Shown here one piece after another: positions 24,842 to 34,193 of a DNA stretch of 64,000 nucleotides. Position 1 is the stretch's first letter. Each line of letters begins with the position of its first letter. Below the pieces are notes generated by a model. That model was not told the DNA's origin. It was given only the letters and a program-made list of their open reading frames with translations, and did no database searches. This DNA is from an uncultured Bacteroidaceae bacterium (GTDB lineage: Bacteria > Bacteroidota > Bacteroidia > Bacteroidales > Bacteroidaceae), in NCBI GenBank assembly GCA_934426255.1, contig CAKRYD010000002.1:1-64000 (forward strand). The letters run 5' to 3'. Made by a program: the position numbers and the translations under genes.

Positions 24842-24849
24842 CAAAGTTC
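24842..24849 (-). promoter_or_regulatory. weak -7-like box for the TonB/protease cluster
   Basis: On the minus strand this reads GAACTTTG, one base off TAnnTTTG, 45 bases before the receptor start. It is the best candidate in the leader and is weak by itself, which would suit a regulated operon. Confidence 0.3.
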
Positions 24850-25016
24850 GCACTTTTTTCTTGCTTTTGCAATGCTATTTGTACATAAGGCCCGGTTTGC
24901 AGCCCTAAGAAACAGAAAAATTCATTTTCAGGATATCTTTTTGTACTGTCTTGTGTACAAATCTAACGCATTTCTGACACATTGGCTCTTTTTGCGTCTT
25001 TGGCGGATGTGCAGAC

Positions 25017-25180
25017 TGCAATGTTTCAGCGTGCAGGTTGCAATGCGGCACATCGCAACGTGTTTCCTGTACAGAGCACAATGTGTTTCCCCGCATGAAA
25101 CGACCTCTTCCCTGTACAGGAAACAACTTGTTTCCTATACACAGAACAACCTGTTTCATGCACATGAAACAGGTTGCAAT
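25017..25180. repeat. array A of a 22-23 bp palindromic repeat
   Basis: Seven contiguous units start at 25017, 25039, 25061, 25084, 25106, 25129 and 25152, followed by a partial unit at 25175. Units begin TGTTTC or TGCAAT and most approach the perfect palindrome TGTTTCATGTACATGAAACA; the unit at 25152 differs by one base. The array lies in the 427-base gap (24798-25224) between the metalloprotease stop and the TonB receptor start. Apart from the array and a weak -7 box, I see nothing else in that gap. The same unit recurs at 58267-58427. Confidence 0.85.
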
Positions 25181-25224
25181 GTATGGGGTCTGCCATTTTG
25201 GTCAAGCACAGCTCTGTTGCAGGC

Positions 25225-27837
25225 CTAAGGACAGAGGTCGTAATTCACCACGGGGAAGCAGCAGTCAGACTCGAAAGGAACGATGTTGGTGCCCTTTTCG
25301 TTGTCTTCGTTCAAGCCTCTCATGACGATGCGCGACGAGGCATTGGCATTGGCTCCCCCTGCCGACACAGCCAGCGAACGTTCTATCTGATCGGCCATCT
25401 GCCGGTAGTGGGCCTTGGTCATTGTGTCGCTTACGGAGGCTGCTGCTGCCTTGGTGCGCTTTTGAAGGTCTGTGAGTATCATCAGTGTCACGGCAATCTG
25501 GTCGCTCGGGTCATCAGCCTTGTAGGTATTGAAGTTGCGTGTCAGACGGTTGACAAACCTGCGTTGAAGGTTGCGACGATAACGTGTGACGGGCTTCTTT
25601 GTGTCGAGTTCGCGGAAAATCATCGCGGACATTTCGGGCAGGAACTCCTGCACCGGATAGTTGGAATTAAGGCCTTGCAGGCGTCCGCTTATAGTGAGCA
25701 TATCCACTGCAAAGTTGCCTATGCGCTCCATCACAGCCTCTTTGTCGTCGGTGATGCGGCTTATGTAGGGTACGTCAACCAACCATTCGGGAGCCGTGAA
25801 TACATACTTGTCGAAGAACGGCAACACGGATTTTTCCTTCTCGCGCGGCGTGGGTGAATACATATTGCCCGGCTCATCGGGGGTCTTCACCTCATAGTAG
25901 GTACCCGAGACATAGTTGGCCACATGGCCGCAATACCTGAGAAACTGGTTGAGAAGCTGGTTATAGATGCCTTTAAGGTTGCGCTCCTCGGTGTCGCTGC
26001 CCCAATAGTTCCACTCTTGAAGATGGCCTATCTCGGCCTTGAGGTTCTTGATGCCATATTCGCCGGCCTTGACTGCATCGTCACCAAGATCCTCGGTTTG
26101 TCTGCGTGGGTCGCTGCGGTAACCCTCTCCATCGCCCCACCACAGGCGGCGGTTGGCAGCAATGCTGTCGGTGGTCACCTTGCTCAGCAGGTACCGGTCG
26201 CTTTCCGAATCGGTGGCATCAAAGACAGGCATGTAGCCCCACTGTATGGCCCACATGTCATAATCGTTGATGCGTGGAAACAATTCATGCTCGGTCATGC
26301 CGTCTTCGGGCTGGGCCACATAGTTGAAACGCGCATAGTCCATAATGGAGGGTGTATGGCCATGGGCTGCCACCCAGGCTTTGTCGCGAAGCTTTTCTAC
26401 CGGAACGGTGCTGCTTGACCCGAAGTTGTGACGCAGGCCCAAGGTATGTCCTATCTCGTGAGACGACACAAAACGGATGAGCTGTCCCATCAGCTCGTCG
26501 CTGAACTTGGCACTGCGGGCACGCGGATCCACATTGGCCGTCTGCAACATATACCAGTCGTGAACCAGCGTCATTACGTTATGGTACCATCCAACATGGC
26601 TCTCCAGAATCTCACCGCTGCGCGGGTCGTGCACCTGGGGTCCATAGGCATTAGCCACCGGTGATGCTAAATAGCGTATCACGGCAAAGCGAGCGTCCTC
26701 TAAGCTCATATCTTTACACGAGTCGGGCCATGGCTTACCTACAATGGCATTTTTAAAGCCTGCACGCTCAAAGGCCTTGTTCCAGTCGTTGACACCCTCA
26801 ATGAGATAGGGCACCCACTGCTTGGGCGTGGCCGGATCTATGTAGTAGACAATCTGTTTTTTCGGCTCAACCAGCTCGCCGCGCTTCATCTTCTCGATAT
26901 CCTCGTCCTTGGGCTCGAGACGCCAACGTGTAATGAAACGCTTGACAGTCATCTTTTGATCGTTGTCGCTGAATACGTTATAGGCATCCGTGAAATAGCC
27001 TACACGAGGGTCGTATATGCGGGCACGCATGGGCTCCTTGGGCAGAAGCAGGAACGAGGTGTTCAAGCCTATTGATATCGAATTGGCGATGGCCGAGGAA
27101 AGAAGCTTGTCGGAATTGCCCGAATAGGTGCGCACCGTCCTCACCTCGGTATTGATGGGATAGCTATGAACGCTCTCGATGTAGGAGGCTCCTCCGCCAA
27201 TCATGCCTCCAAGCTCCATGTCACGGCGGGTGTCTTTGTCAAGGGAAAAACTGTTTTCTCCCAGTAACAGGCTGCTCACATTTATCTTGTAGTGACCCTT
27301 GGGGGCACCGCTTTCCAGCCTGAACGATTGCAGGATGGGATTGGCAGTGCTGCTGTTTACAGCCTTGTTGATGGCATCGAGCGTATCTGAACGACTATAT
27401 ATGATTTCCGACTTCAAGAATAGATTGCGGCCGTCGGGAGACAGTTCGAAGTATACGGTCTGCTCCCTTACTTCCTCACCTCCGTATTGGTCGTAGCCCG
27501 CAGGGGTTGAGGTGAAACGTGTCACTGCCAGGATGAGACGCCCCAAAAGCGAGTCGGGAAGAGTGAAATACCAGTTGTCCTTGTCCTTGGAAACCTGAAA
27601 CATGCTCTCCTTGTTGCTCACGATCTGACGTATGGAGGGGTTGACAGGCCCCTGCACATCCTTGGGCTGCACAGGCTGCCCGGGGGTTTCTTTGGTCTTG
27701 GCCGCGGTCTTTGCCTTTTTCTTCTTGAAGATGAAGCCGGTCGCATCGGCTTCATCACCGGTGACATTGGCCGGCAGGGGGTTGGAGACCAACAGACCAA
27801 CACCGGCAAATACGGCCACTAAAAAGTTTTTCTTCAT
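25225..27837 (-). CDS. secreted zinc-dependent metalloprotease (DUF5117/DUF5118 type)
   Basis: This 870-residue protein has a signal peptide (the start at 27837 gives MKKNFLVAVFAGVGLLVSN). The extended zinc motif HEIGHTLGLRH (about 460-470) is of metzincin type, with three His ligands and the catalytic Glu. The flanking regions (YYIDPATPKQWVPYLIEGVNDWNKAFERAGF, YDPRVGYFTD) match the large Bacteroidota zinc proteases annotated with DUF5117, DUF5118 and DUF4953. Substrates are unknown. It is the last gene of the operon starting at nadE and lies directly upstream of the TonB/protease cluster, separated by repeat array A. Confidence 0.88.
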   Translation of the reverse strand: MKKNFLVAVFAGVGLLVSNPLPANVTGDEADATGFIFKKKKAKTAAKTKETPGQPVQPKDVQGPVNPSIRQIVSNKESMFQVSKDKDNWYFTLPDSLLGRLILAVTRFTSTPAGYDQYGGEEVREQTVYFELSPDGRNLFLKSEIIYSRSDTLDAINKAVNSSTANPILQSFRLESGAPKGHYKINVSSLLLGENSFSLDKDTRRDMELGGMIGGGASYIESVHSYPINTEVRTVRTYSGNSDKLLSSAIANSISIGLNTSFLLLPKEPMRARIYDPRVGYFTDAYNVFSDNDQKMTVKRFITRWRLEPKDEDIEKMKRGELVEPKKQIVYYIDPATPKQWVPYLIEGVNDWNKAFERAGFKNAIVGKPWPDSCKDMSLEDARFAVIRYLASPVANAYGPQVHDPRSGEILESHVGWYHNVMTLVHDWYMLQTANVDPRARSAKFSDELMGQLIRFVSSHEIGHTLGLRHNFGSSSTVPVEKLRDKAWVAAHGHTPSIMDYARFNYVAQPEDGMTEHELFPRINDYDMWAIQWGYMPVFDATDSESDRYLLSKVTTDSIAANRRLWWGDGEGYRSDPRRQTEDLGDDAVKAGEYGIKNLKAEIGHLQEWNYWGSDTEERNLKGIYNQLLNQFLRYCGHVANYVSGTYYEVKTPDEPGNMYSPTPREKEKSVLPFFDKYVFTAPEWLVDVPYISRITDDKEAVMERIGNFAVDMLTISGRLQGLNSNYPVQEFLPEMSAMIFRELDTKKPVTRYRRNLQRRFVNRLTRNFNTYKADDPSDQIAVTLMILTDLQKRTKAAAASVSDTMTKAHYRQMADQIERSLAVSAGGANANASSRIVMRGLNEDNEKGTNIVPFESDCCFPVVNYDLCP

Positions 27838-27850
27838 GGGATTGTTTGTT

Positions 27851-28045
27851 TTATTGATACAGACCTTCTTTAAATGAACGGCAGACTGCTTCCTGCTCTT
27901 CGGGAGACAGATGGGAAAGCTCCGTCTGCACGACATGCCGGAATACGGCTTCGGCCTGTCTGCGCGAGGCAGCCTGACCGGCACGGTATCCGCTTTGATA
28001 GTCCGTGCGCGGCAATAGGCTTCGGTTAAAGTGTCCGTCACTCAT
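27851..28045 (-). CDS. small hypothetical protein (64 aa)
   Basis: This hydrophilic 64-residue protein (FNRSLLPRTDYQSGYRAGQA, then LSPEEQEAVCRSFKEGLYQ) has no signal peptide or membrane segment. Its amino-acid pattern is protein-like, it starts 34 bases after the thioesterase stop and ends 13 bases before the metalloprotease start, and it shares their strand, so it is probably a real operon member. Its function is unknown. Confidence 0.65.
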   Translation of the reverse strand: MSDGHFNRSLLPRTDYQSGYRAGQAASRRQAEAVFRHVVQTELSHLSPEEQEAVCRSFKEGLYQ

Positions 28046-28079
28046 ATCCGATTATCTGTTGATGTAATGTATTTTCGTG

Positions 28080-28463
28080 CTACAGTTTTTCCAAAAACCG
28101 CTTTCTGTCTACAACGAAGCGCAGATGCTTTCCCGATCCTATCAAGGTTTCACCATCGTAAGCCTCGATGGTGAAAGTGAGTTTCCTGCCATCCGTTTCG
28201 GTCAGAACAGCCTTGGCAACAACCGTGCTGCCTATCTTGCTGGGCCGCAGGTGGCTGCTTTCGATATAGCCTCCCACCGTGGTACTGCCTTCAGGCAAAG
28301 CACCTGCAACGGCCGTCATGGCGGCATGCTCCATCAGGGCCAGCATGGCCGGAGTGGCCAGCACCTGCATATCGCCCGAACCCATCGAGAGTGCCGTGTC
28401 CTTGGACGACACAACGAGCGTTGCTTCGCCCTTAAGTCCTTTTTCAAGTTCCATTGTCATCAT
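28080..28463 (-). CDS. hotdog-fold thioesterase, FlK-like
   Basis: This 127-residue cytoplasmic protein has a hotdog fold pattern: helix with MLALMEHAAMTAV, TTVGGYIESSHLRPSKIGSTV and a C-terminal strand set FTIEAYDGETLIGSGKHLRFVV. It resembles the fluoroacetyl-CoA thioesterase (FlK) type of acyl-CoA thioesterase. The substrate is unknown. The start could equally be the ATG three codons in (28454). It lies 17 bases after the BatD-like gene in the nadE operon. Confidence 0.75.
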   Translation of the reverse strand: MMTMELEKGLKGEATLVVSSKDTALSMGSGDMQVLATPAMLALMEHAAMTAVAGALPEGSTTVGGYIESSHLRPSKIGSTVVAKAVLTETDGRKLTFTIEAYDGETLIGSGKHLRFVVDRKRFLEKL

Positions 28464-28480
28464 ATCTTATCCTTACGTTT

Positions 28481-29041
28481 CTATATTATCGTCTTACCGC
28501 TTCGCTGCAACTCACGCATGGTCTTGCGGGGTGCGTCTACTACTTCCATCTTGTAAAGAGGTGTACGGATTGACCTTTTCACCTTCTTATAGGACGGCTG
28601 TCTGAAAAAGTCATCGAAAGGTCCGAAGAACGGGTCTGGCCTGCGTTCCCTTTCGTCTTCCTGCTCGACAAGCAGGTTGGCCGTGAGCGACAACTGCGGG
28701 AAATGAATCTTTCCTTTCTTGTCGGAAGCCACGGAATACATGGCACAAAGCACTGTATAATAGGTCTGACCGTTGATGCGGGTAACGGATTGGCGTTTGC
28801 GGGCATAAAGCTTCCTTACCTCACATCCGGCTATGTGCAGACGCTTGTCTTCTATATCTATGCTGCTGATGGGATACCTTGAATAGACGTAAATCGACAC
28901 AACTGTACTGTCGCCCTTATACAATCGTCCGCTGTCAGGTGCCGCAACTTTCGCAAAGATGTCGCCATCCGATTTTGCCTGCATCACGGATGGACAGGCC
29001 AGCAACAGCAGCAAAACAAAGCAAGTGACTATCTGTTTCAT
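28481..29041 (-). CDS. secreted BatD-like protein, single domain
   Basis: This 186-residue protein has a signal peptide (MKQIVTCFVLLLLLACPSVMQA; start chosen at 29041 for it) and a beta-sandwich with GRLYKGDSTVVSIYVYSRYPISSI and TYYTVLCAMYSVASDKKGKIHFPQ. This resembles one domain of BatD (aerotolerance) proteins. Full BatD proteins are about 600 residues and membrane-anchored; this one is a free single domain with a basic tail and no C-terminal membrane helix. The PDPFFGPFDDFF segment is typical of BatD-like proteins. It is 13 bases after nadE. Confidence 0.65.
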   Translation of the reverse strand: MKQIVTCFVLLLLLACPSVMQAKSDGDIFAKVAAPDSGRLYKGDSTVVSIYVYSRYPISSIDIEDKRLHIAGCEVRKLYARKRQSVTRINGQTYYTVLCAMYSVASDKKGKIHFPQLSLTANLLVEQEDERERRPDPFFGPFDDFFRQPSYKKVKRSIRTPLYKMEVVDAPRKTMRELQRSGKTII

Positions 29042-29054
29042 GATGTATGAGGCT

Positions 29055-30983
29055 TTACAAATCGTCACACCTGCTGAGCCAACCCGACGAATCGGCATCA
29101 CTCGGCATGCGCCAATCGCCCCTCGGACTCAACGAACAGCTGCCCACTTTGGGACCGTCGGGCAGACAACTGCGTTTGAACTGCTGGCTGAAGAAGCGAC
29201 GAAGGAAGACACGCAACCAGTGCTTCACGGTATCGGCATCATAATTGTCGAAAGCCCGGCATGCCATAAAGTGGATCTTGGCCGGCGAAAAGCCGAACCG
29301 CAGGAAATGATACAGGAAGAAATCGTGCAACTCGTAAGGGCCCACAAGGTCTTCTGTCTTTTGTGCTATGTTATCGGATGCATCAGCCGGGAGCAGTTCC
29401 GGGCTGATGGGAGTGTCTGCAATGTCCAGCAAAGTGGTGCTGCAGTTGCGGTCGTCGATGTGACTTGCAAACCAAACGACAAGATGACGTACCAGAGTCT
29501 TGGGCACGGAAACGTTGACTCCGTACATGCTCATGTGGTCGCCGTTGTAGGTGGCCCAGCCTAAAGCCAGTTCACTCAAGTCGCCCGTGCCCACCACAAT
29601 GCCGTTCATCTGGTTGGCAGCATCCATCAATATCTGTGTACGCTCGCGAGCCTGACTGTTTTCATAAGTGACATCGTGCACCGAGGAATCAATGCCCAAG
29701 TCCTTGAAATGCTGGATGCAGGCATCGGCAATAGCTATTTCGCGAATGCTTGTGCCCAGAAATTTCATCAGATTGGTGGCATTGGTATAGGTTCGTGTAG
29801 TGGTTCCGAACCCGGGCATCGTGATACCTACAATGCCTTTCCGGCTCATGCCCAACCGGTCGAAGGCACGCACGCAGACCAGCAAAGCCAGCGTGGAATC
29901 CAAGCCGCCACTGATGCCGATAACTGCTGTTTGGGCTTTGGTATGGAGCAAACGCTTGGACAAACCTTCCACCTGTATGCTGATGATCTCTTCACAACGC
30001 TCGTCCAAGGCTGCACCACGGGGCACAAAGGGATGAGCATCTATATTTCGGCTCAGTTCAAAACCGGTATAATCGAAAATGGCATGGCTGTCGATGATCT
30101 CATACGACTGGTTACCTGCTTCACGACTTGCACTTGTTGCAAAGGTCGTATTCAGACGACGCTCGTGACGAAGCTTCTCTATGTCTATCTCACTCACCGT
30201 CAATTGAGGCTCCATGCTGAAGCGACGCGCCTCAGCCAACAGCACCCCCTCTTCATAGATGAAGCCTTTTCCGCTGAACACGATGTCCTGGGTGCTCTCG
30301 CCAAAGCCGCAGCCCGAGTAGACATAACCACACAGACAACGCGCACTCTGCTGGCTGATAAGACCTTTGAGATATTCGTGTTTGCCTATCCCGTCATTGT
30401 CAGCACTCAGATTGAAGATTATCTCTGCACCATGCAACGACTGATGGCTGCTGGGAGGAACCGTTGCCCACAAGTCTTCGCAAATCTCTATTCCAAACGT
30501 AAACGAGCCGGTCTTGAAAAGCAGATGACACCCTATGCGAGCCGATTGGCCTGCATAATAGATCGTGGAATTTGGCAAATCCAAGGCAGAGGAGAACCAA
30601 CGCTTTTCATAAAATTCCTGATAATTGGGAAGGTAGCTCTTAGGGACATAACCCAGTATCTTCCCTTTGAAAAACACGGCGGCACAGTTATAAAGCACTC
30701 CGTTAAAGCTGATCGGCAACCCGACTATCACGATGATATTCATTGAACGTGTGGCATCGACAAGCTTCATAAAAGCCAACTCGGCCTCTTCCAAAAGCAA
30801 TTCCTGGTGAAACAAATCCTGACACGTATACGATGTCACTGACAGCTCTGGGAAGCAGATTACCTCTGCGTGGCTTTCACAAGCCTGGATTATCAGCTCT
30901 TCCATTTGTGAGATGTTGTACTCACAATTGGCAACTTTCACAGAAGGAACGGCCGTCGCCACTTTTACAAATCCATAATTCAT
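29055..30983 (-). CDS. nadE: glutamine-dependent NAD+ synthase
   Basis: This 642-residue cytoplasmic enzyme makes NAD+ from deamido-NAD+ using ammonia released from glutamine. The N-terminal nitrilase-like glutaminase has the Glu46 (CFPELSVT), Lys115 (VPKSYLPNY) and Cys168 (GIEICEDLW) triad. The C-terminal synthetase has the PP-loop GISGGLDSTLALL. Full length. It is the first gene of a five-gene minus-strand operon reaching the metalloprotease. Confidence 0.97.
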   Translation of the reverse strand: MNYGFVKVATAVPSVKVANCEYNISQMEELIIQACESHAEVICFPELSVTSYTCQDLFHQELLLEEAELAFMKLVDATRSMNIIVIVGLPISFNGVLYNCAAVFFKGKILGYVPKSYLPNYQEFYEKRWFSSALDLPNSTIYYAGQSARIGCHLLFKTGSFTFGIEICEDLWATVPPSSHQSLHGAEIIFNLSADNDGIGKHEYLKGLISQQSARCLCGYVYSGCGFGESTQDIVFSGKGFIYEEGVLLAEARRFSMEPQLTVSEIDIEKLRHERRLNTTFATSASREAGNQSYEIIDSHAIFDYTGFELSRNIDAHPFVPRGAALDERCEEIISIQVEGLSKRLLHTKAQTAVIGISGGLDSTLALLVCVRAFDRLGMSRKGIVGITMPGFGTTTRTYTNATNLMKFLGTSIREIAIADACIQHFKDLGIDSSVHDVTYENSQARERTQILMDAANQMNGIVVGTGDLSELALGWATYNGDHMSMYGVNVSVPKTLVRHLVVWFASHIDDRNCSTTLLDIADTPISPELLPADASDNIAQKTEDLVGPYELHDFFLYHFLRFGFSPAKIHFMACRAFDNYDADTVKHWLRVFLRRFFSQQFKRSCLPDGPKVGSCSLSPRGDWRMPSDADSSGWLSRCDDL

Positions 30984-31020
30984 CAGCCTATATCTCTGTA
31001 TTGGTGAATAAATATCGGTG

Positions 31021-31028
31021 CAAACTTA
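31021..31028 (-). promoter_or_regulatory. -7 box for the nadE operon
   Basis: On the minus strand this reads TAAGTTTG followed by CACC, 37 bases before the nadE start. It fits TAnnTTTG. Confidence 0.55.
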
Positions 31029-31135
31029 CGAAAAAACAGCGAGAGGAAAGCCGCACAGCATAGAAACTTGCGTTTTCCCCTCATATCATTAACACAAAAA
31101 ATACCTCTTTCATTATTTATTTTCCTCAAAATATT

Positions 31136-31165
31136 TTGTCGTATCATTATTCATTCGTACATTTG
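31136..31165 (+). promoter_or_regulatory. promoter of the lipoprotein / O-antigen-ligase-like trio
   Basis: TTG at 31136-31138, 19 bases, then TACATTTG at 31158-31165, with the start codon 27 bases on. This is a clear Bacteroidota promoter. Confidence 0.7.
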
Positions 31166-31192
31166 CGATGCAAAACAAAAAAATCAAAAGCC

Positions 31193-31894
31193 ATGAACAG
31201 ATTAATTTTAATGTGCGCTTTGATGTGCACTTTTATCGCTTTTACAGCATGCAGCAGCGATGAAGAGAACCAATTAAACTCTGCATTAGTTGAAAACTCC
31301 AAGATTCTTGCAAGCTCGGAGTTTCAGCCTAAATTGGGCAAATTGGGAGAGATCCCTATAGACATTGAAGCATCAGCAACTCCTGAAGAATTGTCTATAT
31401 TTAAAAAGTTAAGCAGAAAGTATCGCATAGATTACTCGTTTTATTATTCAAAAAGATATCCAGAAATGAGAGATTCTATGCTGCGCCGTTTAGCTAATGC
31501 TTACAATGAAGCGGACAAAACGGGAACAATTTTAGTAATAAACACTCCTGCTGAAACTCGCGCCATCTCACTTTTATCCGTAGAAGAACCGAATAATTCA
31601 GAAGTCCATTATCAGTACAAACAACATACGGCTTTTAGTAATACAAATGTTTCTATGAGTATTTGTGTATGGGTCTCAACATCTGCCCCATACCATTTGA
31701 GTAGCCATATAGTTCAACTTTCACCTTCGTTCGCAAAATTCTATCCGTTAGGCAGTAAAGCTCCAGGAAGTCCCATCGTCTATGTAACAAATGGTAAATA
31801 CCCCTATCTGTATATAGATTCAAATGGATATATTAAAAACTCCTCTTACTCATATAGGGTAGATAATACCGTAAAGTATTTCATACCATTTTAA
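31193..31894 (+). CDS. predicted lipoprotein of unknown function
   Basis: This 233-residue protein has a signal peptide with lipobox FTACSS followed by DEEN, the acidic pattern of surface-exported Bacteroidota lipoproteins. The start at 31193 (MNRLILMCALMCTFIAFTAC) fits the signal and the promoter spacing. The middle is helical and charged; the C-terminal part is beta-rich with many Tyr and Ser. I do not recognise a family. It is the first of three close-packed genes and noticeably AT-richer than the flanking housekeeping genes. Confidence 0.75.
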   Translation: MNRLILMCALMCTFIAFTACSSDEENQLNSALVENSKILASSEFQPKLGKLGEIPIDIEASATPEELSIFKKLSRKYRIDYSFYYSKRYPEMRDSMLRRLANAYNEADKTGTILVINTPAETRAISLLSVEEPNNSEVHYQYKQHTAFSNTNVSMSICVWVSTSAPYHLSSHIVQLSPSFAKFYPLGSKAPGSPIVYVTNGKYPYLYIDSNGYIKNSSYSYRVDNTVKYFIPF

Positions 31895-31905
31895 TTGGTC
31901 AAGCC

Positions 31906-32574
31906 ATGAGACGTATTGTTTTTTTATTTATCATTATTGGTTCCCTTTTGAGTGCTTCAGGAAAGAAAGCGGATAAGATTCCTGCATGGGTCAAGGAGAA
32001 AGTATCACCCGCAGAATACAAGCTGTGGGAAGAAATCAACGACTATTATGTCATTGACTTCGAGCGTCAGCCGCTTCTGAAATGCAGGCATCTGATGCCG
32101 GAACAGTTAAAAAAAGAAGAGGCAATTATGGATATGCTACAAACTACCGTAGACAAAATCCATGAATTGAAAAAGGACAAAAAGGCTTATAAAAGTCATA
32201 AGCAAGCCACAAAAGAGGGGCAGGGGACATTGGATTTGCTATTTACAAGACAAATAAAGCCTTTCTCTGTAACAAAAGATGGAAATGTCAAGACCGTAAA
32301 AGCCATCGTCTATTCGAGCATGGACGGATACGATGCCCATTTGGAGCAGACCATCGTCTATGACGGCAACAAAGTAGTATCAACGACTCTGCGCCCGGTA
32401 AGTTTTTCGGGTATGACCGTAGACTATAAAGACACTTATGATGGAAGTGAAGAAAGATTCCATAGCGACTCTTATTACAATGGTCTCCATGGAGAATTGG
32501 TCTATACGCTTCCTACAGGAGAACGTAAAACGGAAACAATCAAGAATGTCACTTTCCGAGTAAAAATTGACTAA
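31906..32574 (+). CDS. secreted protein of unknown function
   Basis: This 222-residue protein has a signal peptide (MRRIVFLFIIIGSLLSASG). It contains a Lys-rich helical middle (about 70-105) and a beta-rich C-terminal half with repeated Tyr/Asp motifs (IVYSSMDGYDAH, QTIVYDGNKVVSTT). No family is recognised. It starts 12 bases after the lipoprotein gene and overlaps the membrane-protein gene by 8 bases. Confidence 0.75.
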   Translation: MRRIVFLFIIIGSLLSASGKKADKIPAWVKEKVSPAEYKLWEEINDYYVIDFERQPLLKCRHLMPEQLKKEEAIMDMLQTTVDKIHELKKDKKAYKSHKQATKEGQGTLDLLFTRQIKPFSVTKDGNVKTVKAIVYSSMDGYDAHLEQTIVYDGNKVVSTTLRPVSFSGMTVDYKDTYDGSEERFHSDSYYNGLHGELVYTLPTGERKTETIKNVTFRVKID

Positions 32575-34051
32575 GACCGAAAGAATACATGCAAGTATGA
32601 GCAGATGGATGGCGGACTGCATTTATTTGCTCATACTTCTTTACTGTCTTTACCAATGTCGAATAGCATACGGACAATGGTATTGGAGCGGCATATCAGC
32701 GACAAAAGCAATCTGCATTTCCGGTTCATTCCATGCTGTAACTGAATTTGCTTTGTTGTTAGCTATATTCTTGCCGGCAGTATTTTACAGGCTACTATGG
32801 CTTTTAGATTGGAAAAGGCAAAATTGGCTCAATCGACTTTTGTCCGTTTTATCTCTGTTGGGGTTTATAGCTATTAGTGCCTTGATTGTGGTAACTTGTT
32901 GCCGGTCAGCATGGATTGCTGCATCATTCGGTTGCATGATTTCCTTGTATATGTTCCTATCAAAGCAGCTTGCCCTGTTCAAGCCTAAAGCAACACATCT
33001 TCTTTGGCTGTGTATGGGAATCCTGCTGCTAATAGCCGGTGTGTATCAATTCAAAAAGGATTCGGCAGACGGACGCAGTCTGATTTGGAAAGTCACGATA
33101 AAAGAACTGGTCGACAATCCTTTGGCTGCAATAAGCAGACATCCGACTTTTTCCGTTTTTTATGGAGAGGCACAAGAAAACTACTTCAAGACAGAGAATC
33201 GTTCTGAACGCGAAAGAATGTTGGCCGGTGCGCCGGACTATGCCTACAATGAATTTCTACAGATAATAGTGGAACAAGGACTTCCTGTATTCTTGCTGTT
33301 CTCGGCTCTTCTGTTTTTGACGTTCCACAATCTATGGAAATCCTCTCTTGCAATATCTATTCCTCTGATAGGAGGATTGTCTGCATGGTTGGCGGCAGCT
33401 TTATTTTCCTACCCGTTACGATGTTATACACCATGCCTGTTGTTTTGCCTATATTTTCTGTGTGCATGGTCTTTGTCATTTAGAAAACAATGGTTGCAAA
33501 TTGCTTTTATCGCTATGGGAGAAAGCTGTTGCCACTATTTCCTTATGCAGAAGTTTGATAAAACAAGCCTCCACCAATTAGCCATGCAACAGTATGCTCA
33601 AATCGAAAACATACAGAGAAACCGGCAGTCCGAGAAACTGGCAAGATGCTATAAGAATCTATTCCCCTACCTTTTAGATGAACCGTCATTCACCTTGGAT
33701 TATGCCTTATTTCTGTATGAGCTGAAACACTACACAGAAGCGCGCAGAATACTGAATGTCGCTCAACAAAGATGCGGCGATGCCGCCTTTTGGGTGGTTG
33801 AAGGGCAATGTTATCAAGCAGAAAGAAAATGGCACGAAGCCGAATCATGCTACATGAAAGCATTTTATCGTATTCCGCATAAGGTGACGCCTTTGTTCCT
33901 GACAATGAACATCTACAAACGAACAGGAGAACACAAAAAGATGAAAGACATGGCACGCAGAATAGTAAAGATGCGTCCCAAGATTAAATCAAAGCGGTTT
34001 GACAATATACAGAAAGAAGCATTGCAAGTCTTGAGCTCTGCAACAAAGTAA
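32567..34051 (+). CDS. O-antigen-ligase-like (Wzy_C) membrane protein with TPR tail
   Basis: This 494-residue protein has about eight membrane segments in the first 330 residues, a Wzy_C-like core with CCRSAW (about 111-116), DGRSLIWKVT (168-177) and YNEFLQIIVEQGLP (227-240), and a C-terminal cytosolic or periplasmic TPR-like region (ALFLYELKHYTEARRILNVA, VEGQCYQAERKWHEAESCY). WaaL/Wzy/PglL enzymes transfer or polymerise lipid-linked glycans. No glycosyltransferase genes flank it, and the N-terminus seems shorter than in typical ligases. An internal start at 32597 is possible. The role is unknown; it probably acts with the two preceding exported proteins (inference). Confidence 0.72.
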   Translation: MTKTERIHASMSRWMADCIYLLILLYCLYQCRIAYGQWYWSGISATKAICISGSFHAVTEFALLLAIFLPAVFYRLLWLLDWKRQNWLNRLLSVLSLLGFIAISALIVVTCCRSAWIAASFGCMISLYMFLSKQLALFKPKATHLLWLCMGILLLIAGVYQFKKDSADGRSLIWKVTIKELVDNPLAAISRHPTFSVFYGEAQENYFKTENRSERERMLAGAPDYAYNEFLQIIVEQGLPVFLLFSALLFLTFHNLWKSSLAISIPLIGGLSAWLAAALFSYPLRCYTPCLLFCLYFLCAWSLSFRKQWLQIAFIAMGESCCHYFLMQKFDKTSLHQLAMQQYAQIENIQRNRQSEKLARCYKNLFPYLLDEPSFTLDYALFLYELKHYTEARRILNVAQQRCGDAAFWVVEGQCYQAERKWHEAESCYMKAFYRIPHKVTPLFLTMNIYKRTGEHKKMKDMARRIVKMRPKIKSKRFDNIQKEALQVLSSATK

Positions 34052-34193
34052 GGAATATGCTCTACAGGCTGACATCCGTCAACTATTGCTATTGTTCACG
34101 CTCAACGAATGCTTCACCGCCACTTTGCACAATAAAAAACTGCAAACGTCGTTTTGATTTAAAAAGAATACTAACAGGACAAAGACACTTACA

